15,510 bases of DNA. Origin: Chloroflexi bacterium RBG_16_64_43 (lineage in GTDB: Bacteria > Chloroflexota > Anaerolineae > Anaerolineales > RBG-16-64-43). The stretch covers positions 1 to 15,510 of the forward strand of contig MGOA01000011.1 of NCBI GenBank assembly GCA_001796965.1. The letters run 5' to 3'. Shown in pieces: positions 1 through 6,131 of the stretch (position 1 is the stretch's first letter; each line of letters starts with the position of its first letter). The position numbers and the translations under genes are program-made. The notes beneath the pieces are model-generated. The model saw only the letters and a program-made list of their open reading frames with translations. It was not told where the DNA came from and did not search any database.

Positions 1-95
1 GAACCAGCGGCCGCGCAAGTGCCTCAACTACCAGACGCCTGTTGAGGTACTATCCGGCCAACCCGTTGCACTTGGAACTAGAATCTAGGACTCGA
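1..95 (+). mobile_element. Right end of an IS30-like insertion sequence (outer boundary uncertain)
   Basis: This is inferred from the transposase tail at 2-88. The AT-richer bases after codon VAL (about 65-90, GTTGCACTTGGAACTAGAAT) are where the terminal repeat of an IS30 element is expected. The left end and target duplication are not in view, so the end at 95 is a guess. Confidence 0.45.
2..88 (+). CDS. IS30-family transposase, C-terminal fragment (gene enters from outside the window)
   Basis: Reading from base 2 gives NQRPRKCLNYQTPVEVLSGQ, then PVALGTRI and a TAG stop at 86-88. The pattern N-x-RPRKxLxYxTPxEV followed by VAL is the characteristic C-terminal end of IS30-family DDE transposases, where the integrase-core fold finishes. 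Only about 28 codons are visible, so it cannot be said whether the element is intact. In this family the gene usually ends inside or next to the right terminal inverted repeat, so the IS boundary probably lies within a few tens of bases of 88. The paired repeat end is outside the window. The rest of the element, if present, lies to the left. Recognition rests on a short but distinctive motif. Confidence 0.72.
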   Translation, partial: NQRPRKCLNYQTPVEVLSGQPVALGTRI

Positions 96-120
96 TTGTG
101 TATGTCGCCGAGACGCGTCC

Positions 121-186
121 CCCTCAACCCTTTCCTTCTCTCCGCACTGAAGCTGGATGTGGGGGATCAGGGGCAGGGGCGAGGGT
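121..186. repeat. Extragenic C-rich/G-rich paired repeat, copy 1
   Basis: This lies in the noncoding stretch 89-242 between the IS end and the prs stop. A C-rich arm (122-145) is followed about 15 bp later by a G-rich arm (about 160-186), so the transcript could fold imperfectly. By hand alignment the C-rich arm matches bases 8006-8029 at 20 of 24 positions, and the G-rich arm resembles 8176-8203. That makes this one of two copies of the same dispersed element. It sits just downstream of prs on the minus strand, so it may help end that transcript. The remainder of 89-242 shows nothing recognisable. Confidence 0.5.
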
Positions 187-242
187 CGATCGGATTCTCC
201 GCGCGCTTGGGCTCATCGCGCTGCGGGGAATGCGTTCGCGGC

Positions 243-1208
243 CTACTCGTTGAACATCTCGCCGACGCTGCGGCCCTCGTGCGCGCGGCGGATGACCTCG
301 CCCAGGAGCGGTGCCACCGAGAGAACCACCAAGCGGTCGCCCAGTACCGCCCTCTTCTCAGGCGTAATCGGCACGGTGTTGGTGGTGACGATCTGCTTGA
401 GCGGCAATGCCGCCAGCCGCTCGGCCGCGGTGCCCGAGAGCACGGGGTGGACGAAGCACATATAGACGTCCAGCGCGCCGTGAGCTTTGACGATATTGAC
501 CGCCTGGACCATCGAGCCGGCGGTGGCTACCTCGTCGTCGACGATGATCACGTCGTGGTTGGCCACATCGCCGATGATGGTCAGCGCTTCGGCGGCGGGG
601 TCGTTCGAGCTGCGGCGCTTCTCGATGAACGCCATGCTGCAACCCAGCGTGGCGGCGAAGTTGCGCCCCTTCTTGGAAAAGCCCAGGTCGGCGGCGACGA
701 TCACCGGGTCCTTGAGCTGGTCGCGGCGCTCAACGAAGTAGCCGCTGAGCAGGTGGAAAGCGGTCAGCACGTCACCCGGGATAGAGAAGAAACCCTGGAT
801 CTGCCCGGCGTGCAGGTCAAGCACGATGTAGCGATCGGCGCCAGCCACCTGGACCATGTCGGCCACCAAGCGGGCGGTGATCGGCACGCGCGGCTGGTCC
901 TTCTTGTCCGACCGCGCGTAGCACAGATACGGCACGACGGCGGTGATGCGCCCGGCCGAGTCGAGCTTGAGCGTCTGCAGGGTGATGAGCAGCTCCATCA
1001 GGTTCTGGTTCACTGGTGTGGAGGTCGTCTGGATGACGTACACGTCTTGCCCGCGCACGCTCTTGCGCAGGCGCACGAAGACGTTTTCGTTGGGGAATAC
1101 GATCACGTCGTGCTCGCAGATGGCCTCGTTGAGGTAGGTGGAGATTTCATTGGCCAGGTCCTTGGAGGCGGTGCCGGCAAGGATCTTGATTCCGCTGTAC
1201 ATTTCCAT
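243..1208 (-). CDS. prs: Ribose-phosphate pyrophosphokinase (PRPP synthetase)
   Basis: Makes PRPP from ribose-5-phosphate and ATP in the cytoplasm, feeding purine, pyrimidine, NAD, His and Trp synthesis. The 321-residue length is normal for bacterial Prs. Visible signatures are the catalytic-loop segment YARSDKK (97-103), the ribose-phosphate/Mg segment DLHAGQIQGFF (131-141), KRR near 197-199, and the PRPP-binding loop IIVDDEVATAGS (about 221-232). That loop keeps the Asp pair but replaces the commoner DTGGT ending with ATAGS. The C-terminus VAPLLGEVIRR...SVGEMF is also typical. The reading frame stays open far upstream, but ATG 1208 is chosen because the family begins a few residues before GxxxLAG, and because it lies 4 bp after the stop of the upstream acetyltransferase gene, preceded by GGGACGG. 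It is the last gene of a four-gene minus-strand operon. Confidence 0.96.
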   Translation of the reverse strand: MEMYSGIKILAGTASKDLANEISTYLNEAICEHDVIVFPNENVFVRLRKSVRGQDVYVIQTTSTPVNQNLMELLITLQTLKLDSAGRITAVVPYLCYARSDKKDQPRVPITARLVADMVQVAGADRYIVLDLHAGQIQGFFSIPGDVLTAFHLLSGYFVERRDQLKDPVIVAADLGFSKKGRNFAATLGCSMAFIEKRRSSNDPAAEALTIIGDVANHDVIIVDDEVATAGSMVQAVNIVKAHGALDVYMCFVHPVLSGTAAERLAALPLKQIVTTNTVPITPEKRAVLGDRLVVLSVAPLLGEVIRRAHEGRSVGEMFNE

Positions 1209-1212
1209 CTCA

Positions 1213-1770
1213 TCACCGTCCCTGAACCGCAGTGCGCGATTGCCACTCGCCGCGCAGCACCGAATAGAGAAGCACGTCCTGATATGCCCCCTCACGGAAC
1301 TCGGCCTGGCGCATTCGGCCTTCCAAGACGAAACCGGCCTTCTCGTACGTGCGTATCGCGCGGCGATTGCCCGCAAACACACGTAGGAAGATGCGGTGCA
1401 GATTGAGGGTCTCGAACCCGTGGTGTAGCAGTGTCTCCATGACCTCGGTGCCCAGGCCCTGGCTCCACAGGCTCTTCTCGCCGATGGCGATGCCCACCTC
1501 TGCGCTATGGTTGCGCCAGTCGATGTTGTGGTATCCGGCGCCGCCGATGTGACGCCAGGCGCCCTCGCCGGTGTGCAGGTCGACGGCCAAAGGGCGTTCG
1601 TCCTCGGAGCGGGTGAACGTCTCCTCGAACCACTTCTCCTCGCCCGCCATGCTCAACGGCAAGTAGCGTGCCAGGAACTGGCGCACCTCGGGGTCGGAAA
1701 ACCAGGAGACGTAGCGCGGCAGGTCCTCGCGCTCGATCGGACGTAGGCGGATGCGTGTGGTTTGCATCAT
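1213..1770 (-). CDS. GNAT-family N-acetyltransferase, RimJ/RimL-like
   Basis: A 185-residue single-domain acetyltransferase. The N-terminus TTRIRLRPIEREDLPRYVSW is the standard opening of the RimJ/RimL type. Motif A is EVGIAIGEKSLWSQGLGTEV (91-110), with the acetyl-CoA pyrophosphate loop at QGLGTE. Motif B, with LNLHRI...VFAGNRRAIRTYEKAGF (about 123-147), is also complete. Family members acetylate ribosomal-protein N-termini, antibiotics or small amines; the substrate cannot be read from sequence. The ATG pair at 1770/1767 is preferred to codons further upstream, because those would run back into meaB and because the fold begins here. It lies 4 bp after the meaB stop and 4 bp before prs, so it is co-transcribed with both. 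Confidence 0.9.
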   Translation of the reverse strand: MMQTTRIRLRPIEREDLPRYVSWFSDPEVRQFLARYLPLSMAGEEKWFEETFTRSEDERPLAVDLHTGEGAWRHIGGAGYHNIDWRNHSAEVGIAIGEKSLWSQGLGTEVMETLLHHGFETLNLHRIFLRVFAGNRRAIRTYEKAGFVLEGRMRQAEFREGAYQDVLLYSVLRGEWQSRTAVQGR

Positions 1771-1774
1771 GATG

Positions 1775-2809
1775 TCACCGCCGTGCTCCAGCCCGTTCCG
1801 CCGGATGGCGCTCGACGGCATCGGGCGCGGGTTCGTCCTCTAGCATTTCCTGGACGGCTACGGCAGGCGAAAGCTCTCGCCGCACAATGCGCGCGAGGAT
1901 GTCCCGATAGCGGCCATCTGGCTGCGCCGCATGCCAGCGCTCGGCCAACCGGTCGCGCAGGCGCGCCTCGAGCGCCGCGGCCACACGCCGCTGCCCGCGT
2001 TCGCGCCACAGCCCGCTGGCCTGCAGATACTCGCGATGGCGCAGCAGCGACTCGACCACGGTTTGTACTCCTTGCCCGGTTGTGGCAACCGCCTGCAGGA
2101 TGGGCACCTGCCAACCCGCCTCGGCCCCGCCAACGTTCCCTGCCATGTCCAGCGCCGCACGCAGCACGCGCACGGCATTCTCGGCGCCTGGCAAATCCGC
2201 CTTGTTGACCACCAGGATATCGGCGATCTCGAGGATGCCGGCCTTGATGGCCTGAATGTCGTCGCCCATCCCGGGTGATTCGATGACCAGCGTGGTGTGC
2301 GCATGGCGGGCGATATCCACTTCGGCCTGCCCGGCACCTACCGTTTCGATCAGAACGACCTCGAAGCCGGCAGCGTCCAAGGCGTCGGCCACACTGGAGG
2401 TCGTGTGCGCCAAACCGCCCAGCGAGCCGCGCGAGGCCATCGAGCGGACGAAGACCCCCGCGTCGCCGGCCAAGTCACGCATACGGATGCGGTCACCGAG
2501 AATCGCACCACCCGAGAACGGGCTGGTGGGGTCGACGGCTACGATCGCCACCCCCGGAGGACGCGAGGCGTGCAGCCCCGGGTAGATCTTGGCGCGCAAA
2601 GCCTTGGCTATCTCGTTAACCAGTGACGATTTGCCGGTTCCGGGGGCGCCGGTCACGCCTACGATGTAGGCGCGCCCGGTAAGGGGATACAGCTGGCTGA
2701 GGGCCGCCTCGCCCTGGGGTTGCTCGTTCTCGATCAGGCTGAGCAGCCGCGCAAGCGCCAGGCGTTGGCCCTCGCGAACTGCCTGCACCAGTTCCACAGG
2801 GTGGCTCAT
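1775..2809 (-). CDS. meaB: Methylmalonyl-CoA mutase-associated GTPase MeaB (ArgK family)
   Basis: A G3E-class P-loop GTPase that gates cofactor loading and protects adenosylcobalamin-dependent methylmalonyl-CoA mutase from inactivation. The Walker A GAPGTGKS is at 54-61, the AVDPTSPFSGGAILGDRIRM signature at about 91-110, the switch/Walker B ETVGAGQ at 155-161, and the guanine-specificity motif NKAD at 202-205. At 344 residues it is slightly longer than typical members because of a loose C-terminal tail. The start is ambiguous. ATG 2809 fits the family N-terminus, but its GAGG lies only 3 nt away. A TTG at 2818 overlaps the upstream stop (TTGA) and would add three residues. It follows the mutase B12-binding gene directly, the classic functional pairing. 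Confidence 0.94.
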   Translation of the reverse strand: MSHPVELVQAVREGQRLALARLLSLIENEQPQGEAALSQLYPLTGRAYIVGVTGAPGTGKSSLVNEIAKALRAKIYPGLHASRPPGVAIVAVDPTSPFSGGAILGDRIRMRDLAGDAGVFVRSMASRGSLGGLAHTTSSVADALDAAGFEVVLIETVGAGQAEVDIARHAHTTLVIESPGMGDDIQAIKAGILEIADILVVNKADLPGAENAVRVLRAALDMAGNVGGAEAGWQVPILQAVATTGQGVQTVVESLLRHREYLQASGLWRERGQRRVAAALEARLRDRLAERWHAAQPDGRYRDILARIVRRELSPAVAVQEMLEDEPAPDAVERHPAERAGARR

Positions 2810-2814
2810 GTGCC

Positions 2815-3234
2815 TCAAGGGCCGGGGCTTGGGGCGCGCCCCTCGGCTGCCTGGCGCACTCGGGCCGCGATCGTCTGGGTGGAGGCACCCGGCCCAAAGA
2901 CATCCTCGACGCCGAGCGCCTTGAGCTTGGGCAGGTCCTCATCGGGGATGATGCCGCCGACGAATAGATGCACCTGACCCTGGCCTTGCGCGCGCAAGAG
3001 CTCGACCACGCGCGGTACCAGGGCCATGTGCGCGCCCGAAAGGATCGACAGGCCGACCACGTGCACATCCTCTTGCAACGCGGCCTCGGCGATCATCTCC
3101 GGCGTTTGGCGCAGGCCGGTATAGATGACCTCCATGCCTGCATCACGCAATGCGCGGGCGATAACCTTGGCCCCGCGGTCGTGACCGTCAAGGCCCGGCT
3201 TGGCGATCAGCACTCGAATCGTGGGCTGGCTCAT
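2815..3234 (-). CDS. Stand-alone cobalamin-binding subunit of methylmalonyl-CoA mutase (McmA2 type)
   Basis: A 139-residue B12-binding domain. It carries DGHDRG at 16-21 (His18 is the lower axial cobalt ligand), SIL at 63-65 and the FVGGIIPDED segment at 91-100, matching the DxHxxG...SxL...GG signature. In a split mutase this subunit pairs with a separate substrate-binding TIM-barrel subunit to interconvert methylmalonyl-CoA and succinyl-CoA. That large subunit is not in the window. Start ATG 3234 is fixed by a strong AAGGAG (3249-3244) at 9-nt spacing and by the family start IRVLIAKPGLDGHD. It is the first gene of the operon, with a TATAAT box at 3268-3273. Its stop abuts or overlaps the meaB start. 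Confidence 0.93.
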   Translation of the reverse strand: MSQPTIRVLIAKPGLDGHDRGAKVIARALRDAGMEVIYTGLRQTPEMIAEAALQEDVHVVGLSILSGAHMALVPRVVELLRAQGQGQVHLFVGGIIPDEDLPKLKALGVEDVFGPGASTQTIAARVRQAAEGRAPSPGP

Positions 3235-3267
3235 GATGTACGGCTCCTTCAGACAGGCGGCCCTCCG

Positions 3268-3273
3268 ATTATA
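3268..3273 (-). promoter_or_regulatory. -10 box of the mutase-subunit/meaB/GNAT/prs operon
   Basis: On the minus strand this is a perfect TATAAT, inside the 9-mer AGTATAATC. Transcription would begin near 3261, giving a leader of about 27 nt that includes the AAGGAG ribosome site. No good -35 hexamer is visible at 16-18 bp spacing (GGAAGG at 17). On the plus strand the same bases read TATACT (3270-3275), so the site could work in both directions. Confidence 0.6.
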
Positions 3274-3393
3274 CTCCAGGCCTTCGATCGCCTTCCGGTA
3301 TGGCCGCCCGGCGTCGGCCTCCAGCACGCATCGCCGTGCCAGTCCCGGCGCCCTCCACGCGCGGCGACCCTGTGCAATACATGCAGCGAAGGG

Positions 3394-3422
3394 TTGCAAT
3401 TCGCATGTCCGTCTGCTATCAT
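3394..3422 (+). promoter_or_regulatory. Sigma70-type promoter for the plus-strand M42 operon
   Basis: TTGCAA (3394-3399) and TATCAT (3417-3422) are separated by exactly 17 bp. The predicted transcription start is near 3429, about 32 nt upstream of the first ATG at 3461. It lies in the divergent intergenic region opposite the minus-strand TATAAT at 3268-3273. No Shine-Dalgarno is seen before 3461. Confidence 0.5.
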
Positions 3423-3460
3423 CGCCGACATCGCATCTCGGCGGCAACTCCCACAATCAT

Positions 3461-3853
3461 ATGAAGCCCACGATATTCGAGAGACGGCCGCGGCCGCGCT
3501 CGCGTCGCCTGTATGTCTTGCTGGGCACCGTCATCCTGGCCACTCTTCCATGCTACTGCGCCGGAGCAATATTAATTGCGTTGAAGACGCCACTCCAACC
3601 CACGGCCACTCCAAGGCCGACGCTGACCTCGACCATGGTGCCTGCCACTCTCACGCCGACCGGCACGCGATTGCCGTCTGCCACGCCCAGCCCCACCTCC
3701 ACCCTGGGCACGCCTTTTCTCACGCCTACCAACACCCTCACGCGCACACCGCTGCCGAGCTCAACACCGACCCTCTCACCCAGCGCGACCACTCCACCCA
3801 GCGACACGCCGCTCCCGCCGAGCGACACGCCCGAACCCAGCCCCACCAGTTGA
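3461..3853 (+). CDS. Small Thr/Pro-rich single-pass membrane (or secreted) protein
   Basis: A 130-residue protein with no recognised domain. Residues 1-17 are strongly basic (ERRPRPRSRR). Residues about 18-41 form one hydrophobic segment (YVLLGTVILATLP...GAILIAL), an uncleaved signal anchor or signal peptide. From residue 43 onward it is almost entirely Thr, Pro and Ser, with a PPSDTP repeat near the end. That predicts a short disordered tail outside the membrane, possibly O-glycosylated. The start was chosen as the first Met before the basic/hydrophobic pair and because a promoter lies just upstream; there is no clear ribosome site. It ends about 22 bp before the first M42 gene. The tail composition resembles that of the NBR1-Ig lipoprotein at 10134-10901. 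Other frames of the same bases give His-rich or Val/Gly-rich translations, so some doubt remains. Confidence 0.6.
   Translation: MKPTIFERRPRPRSRRLYVLLGTVILATLPCYCAGAILIALKTPLQPTATPRPTLTSTMVPATLTPTGTRLPSATPSPTSTLGTPFLTPTNTLTRTPLPSSTPTLSPSATTPPSDTPLPPSDTPEPSPTS
3598..3850 (+). repeat. Low-complexity coding stretch (Thr/Pro/Ser codons)
   Basis: Dense runs of ACC/ACG, CCC/CCG and short Ser codons encode the TPTPT-like tail of the protein at 3461-3853. The stretch includes a near-direct repeat that encodes PPSDTP twice (about 3795-3828). Such stretches are prone to slippage and length variation. Confidence 0.55.
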
Positions 3854-3875
3854 CCCGCACTTCGCGAGGCTGATG

Positions 3876-4943
3876 ATGGATCGCAAAGAGCTTGTCGCGT
3901 TGGCCAAGGATCTCTTCTCTGCCGCAGGTATCTCCGGCCATGAGCAGGCGGCGCGTGACGTGGTGCGGCCGACGTGGGAACCTCTGGTCGACGAGATCGA
4001 GGTTTCACGCCTGGGGAGCCTGCACGCGCTGCGCCACGGCCGCGGCGCCGCCCCGCGCCCGCGCGTGATGCTGGCCGCTCACATGGACGTGGTCGGCTTG
4101 ATGGTGAAGCAGGTTGTTGGCAGCTTCCTGCGGGTGAGCGACATCGGCGGCGTAGATCCGCGCCTGCTGCCCGGCCAGCCGGTCGTTGTGCATGGCCGGC
4201 GCGACCTGCCAGCCGTCGTAGCCCACCCGCCCCATCACTTGTTGCCGCCAGAACGCTCTGCCAAGAGCGCCCCGCGTACGAACGAGATGTGGGTGGACAT
4301 GGGTCTCGGCGCGGTGGAGGTCGGCCGCTGGGTGCGCGTGGGCGATGTGATTTCGTTCGCGCAGCCGCCGTTCGAGTTGGGCGAAACGAGGATCAGCGGG
4401 CGGGGTCTCGACGACCGGGTCGGAATCCTGGCGATCACGGTCTGCCTGCATGAGTTGCAGCATGTGGCCCACCGCTGGGAAGTGGCCGCGGTGGCAACAG
4501 TCAGCGAGGAAATGACCTTCGGCGGTGCCTCCACCTCCGCCTTCGGCCTGCGTCCCGAATTGGCCATTGCGGTGGATGCCACACACGCCACGGGTGTGCC
4601 CGATCTGCCAGAATTCAAAGCCTTTCCCATGGGCGGCGGCCCGACTTTGGGCATGGGCTCCGATATCCACCCGGGCTTGCTGCGCACGTTCGAGGTGGCG
4701 GCCAAGGCCGCCGAGATCCCCTACGTGTTGGAGGTGATGCCCGGGCATTCGGGCACCGACGCCCGCGCGATGCAGGTGACGCAGGAGGGTGTGCCCACCA
4801 TGGTGGTCAGCATCCCCGTACGCTACATGCATTCACCGGTGGAGGTGGCGGATCTCGGCGACATCGAACGCACCGGTCGGCTAGTGGCGGATGTGATTGC
4901 CTCACTCGACGACGAATACATGCAGCGTCTGGTTTGGGAGTAG
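3876..4943 (+). CDS. M42-family metalloaminopeptidase, paralogue 1 (active-site residues intact)
   Basis: A 355-residue dinuclear-metal aminopeptidase of the M42 (TET/FrvX/glutamyl aminopeptidase) family, which builds tetrahedral cytoplasmic dodecamers that trim peptides. All expected residues are visible. They are AAHMD (His69 ligand, Asp71), GLDDR (Asp179/180, bridging ligand), SEEM (Glu211 general base, Glu212 ligand), AVDATHATGVPD (Asp234 ligand) and RYMHS (His319 ligand). GHSGTDA (290-296) is the usual substrate-side loop. Two adjacent ATGs exist. The second, at 3876, is preferred because GAGG (3866-3869) lies 6 nt away; using 3873 adds one Met. It is the first of three tandem M42 genes, with 3 bp to the next. 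Whether it favours acidic, basic or neutral N-terminal residues cannot be read from sequence. Confidence 0.94.
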   Translation: MDRKELVALAKDLFSAAGISGHEQAARDVVRPTWEPLVDEIEVSRLGSLHALRHGRGAAPRPRVMLAAHMDVVGLMVKQVVGSFLRVSDIGGVDPRLLPGQPVVVHGRRDLPAVVAHPPHHLLPPERSAKSAPRTNEMWVDMGLGAVEVGRWVRVGDVISFAQPPFELGETRISGRGLDDRVGILAITVCLHELQHVAHRWEVAAVATVSEEMTFGGASTSAFGLRPELAIAVDATHATGVPDLPEFKAFPMGGGPTLGMGSDIHPGLLRTFEVAAKAAEIPYVLEVMPGHSGTDARAMQVTQEGVPTMVVSIPVRYMHSPVEVADLGDIERTGRLVADVIASLDDEYMQRLVWE

Positions 4944-4946
4944 CCG

Positions 4947-6089
4947 ATGCCACGCACCTCGACCGCTCGCGCTCGACCGCGTTCGGCCCCGGCCGCCCGG
5001 CGCCGAGGTATTCGTCCGCAACCCGCCTCGCCCGCCGTGCTGCGCAAATCACTCGAGCGGCTGCGCCGGTTGAGCGAAGCGAGCGGCGTCTCCGGCGACG
5101 AGGGCGCCGTCCGGCAAATCGTCCTGGAGACCATTGAGGGGCATGCCGACGAGGTTCGGGTGGATGCCCTGGGCAATGTGCTGGCCCGCGCGCGGGCCGG
5201 CTCGCGACGCGGTCTGCGCGTGATGCTGACCGCCCACATGGACGAAGTGGGGCTGATGGTCCTCGGTGTCACCGCCGAGGGCATGCTCAAGTTCGACCGC
5301 GTGGGCGGCGTGGATGAGCGCGCGCTGGTGGCCAAGCCGGTGCTCGTGGGCCGTGCGCGCATCCCGGGCGTCATCGGCGGCACTCCCCCTCATCTCATCG
5401 ACTGGGCGGATGAGCCGAGCCCGTACAAGATCCCGGCCCTGGCCATCGATATCGGCGCGCGCACGAAGGAGGAGGCGCTCGAGCGGGTCCACCCCGGCGA
5501 TGCGGTCGTGTTCGCCACCCGCTTTGAGCGTTTGGGCAACGTGCTGCGCGGCAAGGCCCTCGACGACCGCGTGGGCGTAGCCACGCTCCTCGAATTGGTG
5601 CTCGATCCGCCGCCGGGCATCGAATTGCTGGCTGCGTTCACCACCCAGGAAGAGGTGGGCCTGCGGGGCGCGGCGGTGGCCGCGCATGCTCTCGATCCGC
5701 AGGCGGCCATTGTGCTCGACTGCACGCCGGCCAACGACCTGCCCCTGTGGGATGGACGCGAGAATACAACCTACAACACCCGTCTGGGATTCGGGCCGGC
5801 CATCTACGTCGGGGACGGTGGGACGCTGCCCAACCCGCGCCTGATCGAACACTTGGTGCGCACGGCCGAGGCGGCCGGGCTGCCCTATCAATACCGTCAG
5901 CCGGGCGGCGGCTCGACCGACGCGGCGGCCATTCATCTGGCCCGCAAAGGTATCCCCAGCATCTCCCTTTCGGTGCCAGGGCGCTACCTGCATACGCCGC
6001 TCTCGATGATCCACTTCGACGATTGGCGCGCGAGTGTGTCGCTGGTGCGCGCGGCGCTGGCTCGCCTGCGTCTGGACAATATCCGCTGA
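4947..6089 (+). CDS. M42-family metalloaminopeptidase, paralogue 2 (intact, with basic N-terminal extension)
   Basis: A 380-residue M42 peptidase with all ligands present: TAHMDEVG (His97, Asp99), ALDDR (Asp206/207), TQEEVGLRGA (Glu235 base, Glu236 ligand), LDCTPANDLP (Asp258) and RYLHTP (His349). The loop GGGSTDAAA (320-328) is typical. Unlike its neighbours it has about 30 extra N-terminal residues rich in Arg, Ala and Pro, before the family start at LRKSLERLRRLSEASGVSG. The extended start is supported by GGGAG just before ATG 4947, within the end of the previous gene. An in-frame GTG at 5037 lacks a ribosome site. It shares the operon with paralogues 1 and 3, which suggests co-assembly. 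The extension could be a disordered tail, or a wrong start if translation begins internally. Confidence 0.94.
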   Translation: MPRTSTARARPRSAPAARRRGIRPQPASPAVLRKSLERLRRLSEASGVSGDEGAVRQIVLETIEGHADEVRVDALGNVLARARAGSRRGLRVMLTAHMDEVGLMVLGVTAEGMLKFDRVGGVDERALVAKPVLVGRARIPGVIGGTPPHLIDWADEPSPYKIPALAIDIGARTKEEALERVHPGDAVVFATRFERLGNVLRGKALDDRVGVATLLELVLDPPPGIELLAAFTTQEEVGLRGAAVAAHALDPQAAIVLDCTPANDLPLWDGRENTTYNTRLGFGPAIYVGDGGTLPNPRLIEHLVRTAEAAGLPYQYRQPGGGSTDAAAIHLARKGIPSISLSVPGRYLHTPLSMIHFDDWRASVSLVRAALARLRLDNIR

Positions 6090-6131
6090 AGCAGGCCCGC
6101 GCCGCTGCGCCGGGCGCGGAGGGAGGACGAT

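Noticed and set aside
42..1406. Long open frame on the plus strand over the prs region
   Set aside because: It is antisense to a clear Prs; its translation is low-complexity His/Asp/Gly/Val, typical of the complement of a GC-rich gene.
2968..3873. 301-codon plus-strand frame with a His-rich C-terminal half, resembling a metal-binding protein
   Set aside because: It starts inside the antisense of the mutase subunit and crosses a promoter region. The His-rich part is the shifted frame of Thr/Pro codons, and the overlapping frame from 3461 has a proper membrane anchor.
3553..4008. Minus-strand Val/Gly-repeat frame opposite the Thr/Pro-rich gene
   Set aside because: It is the reverse complement of Thr/Pro codons (ACC/CCC read as GGT/GGG) and extends into the M42 gene in antisense.
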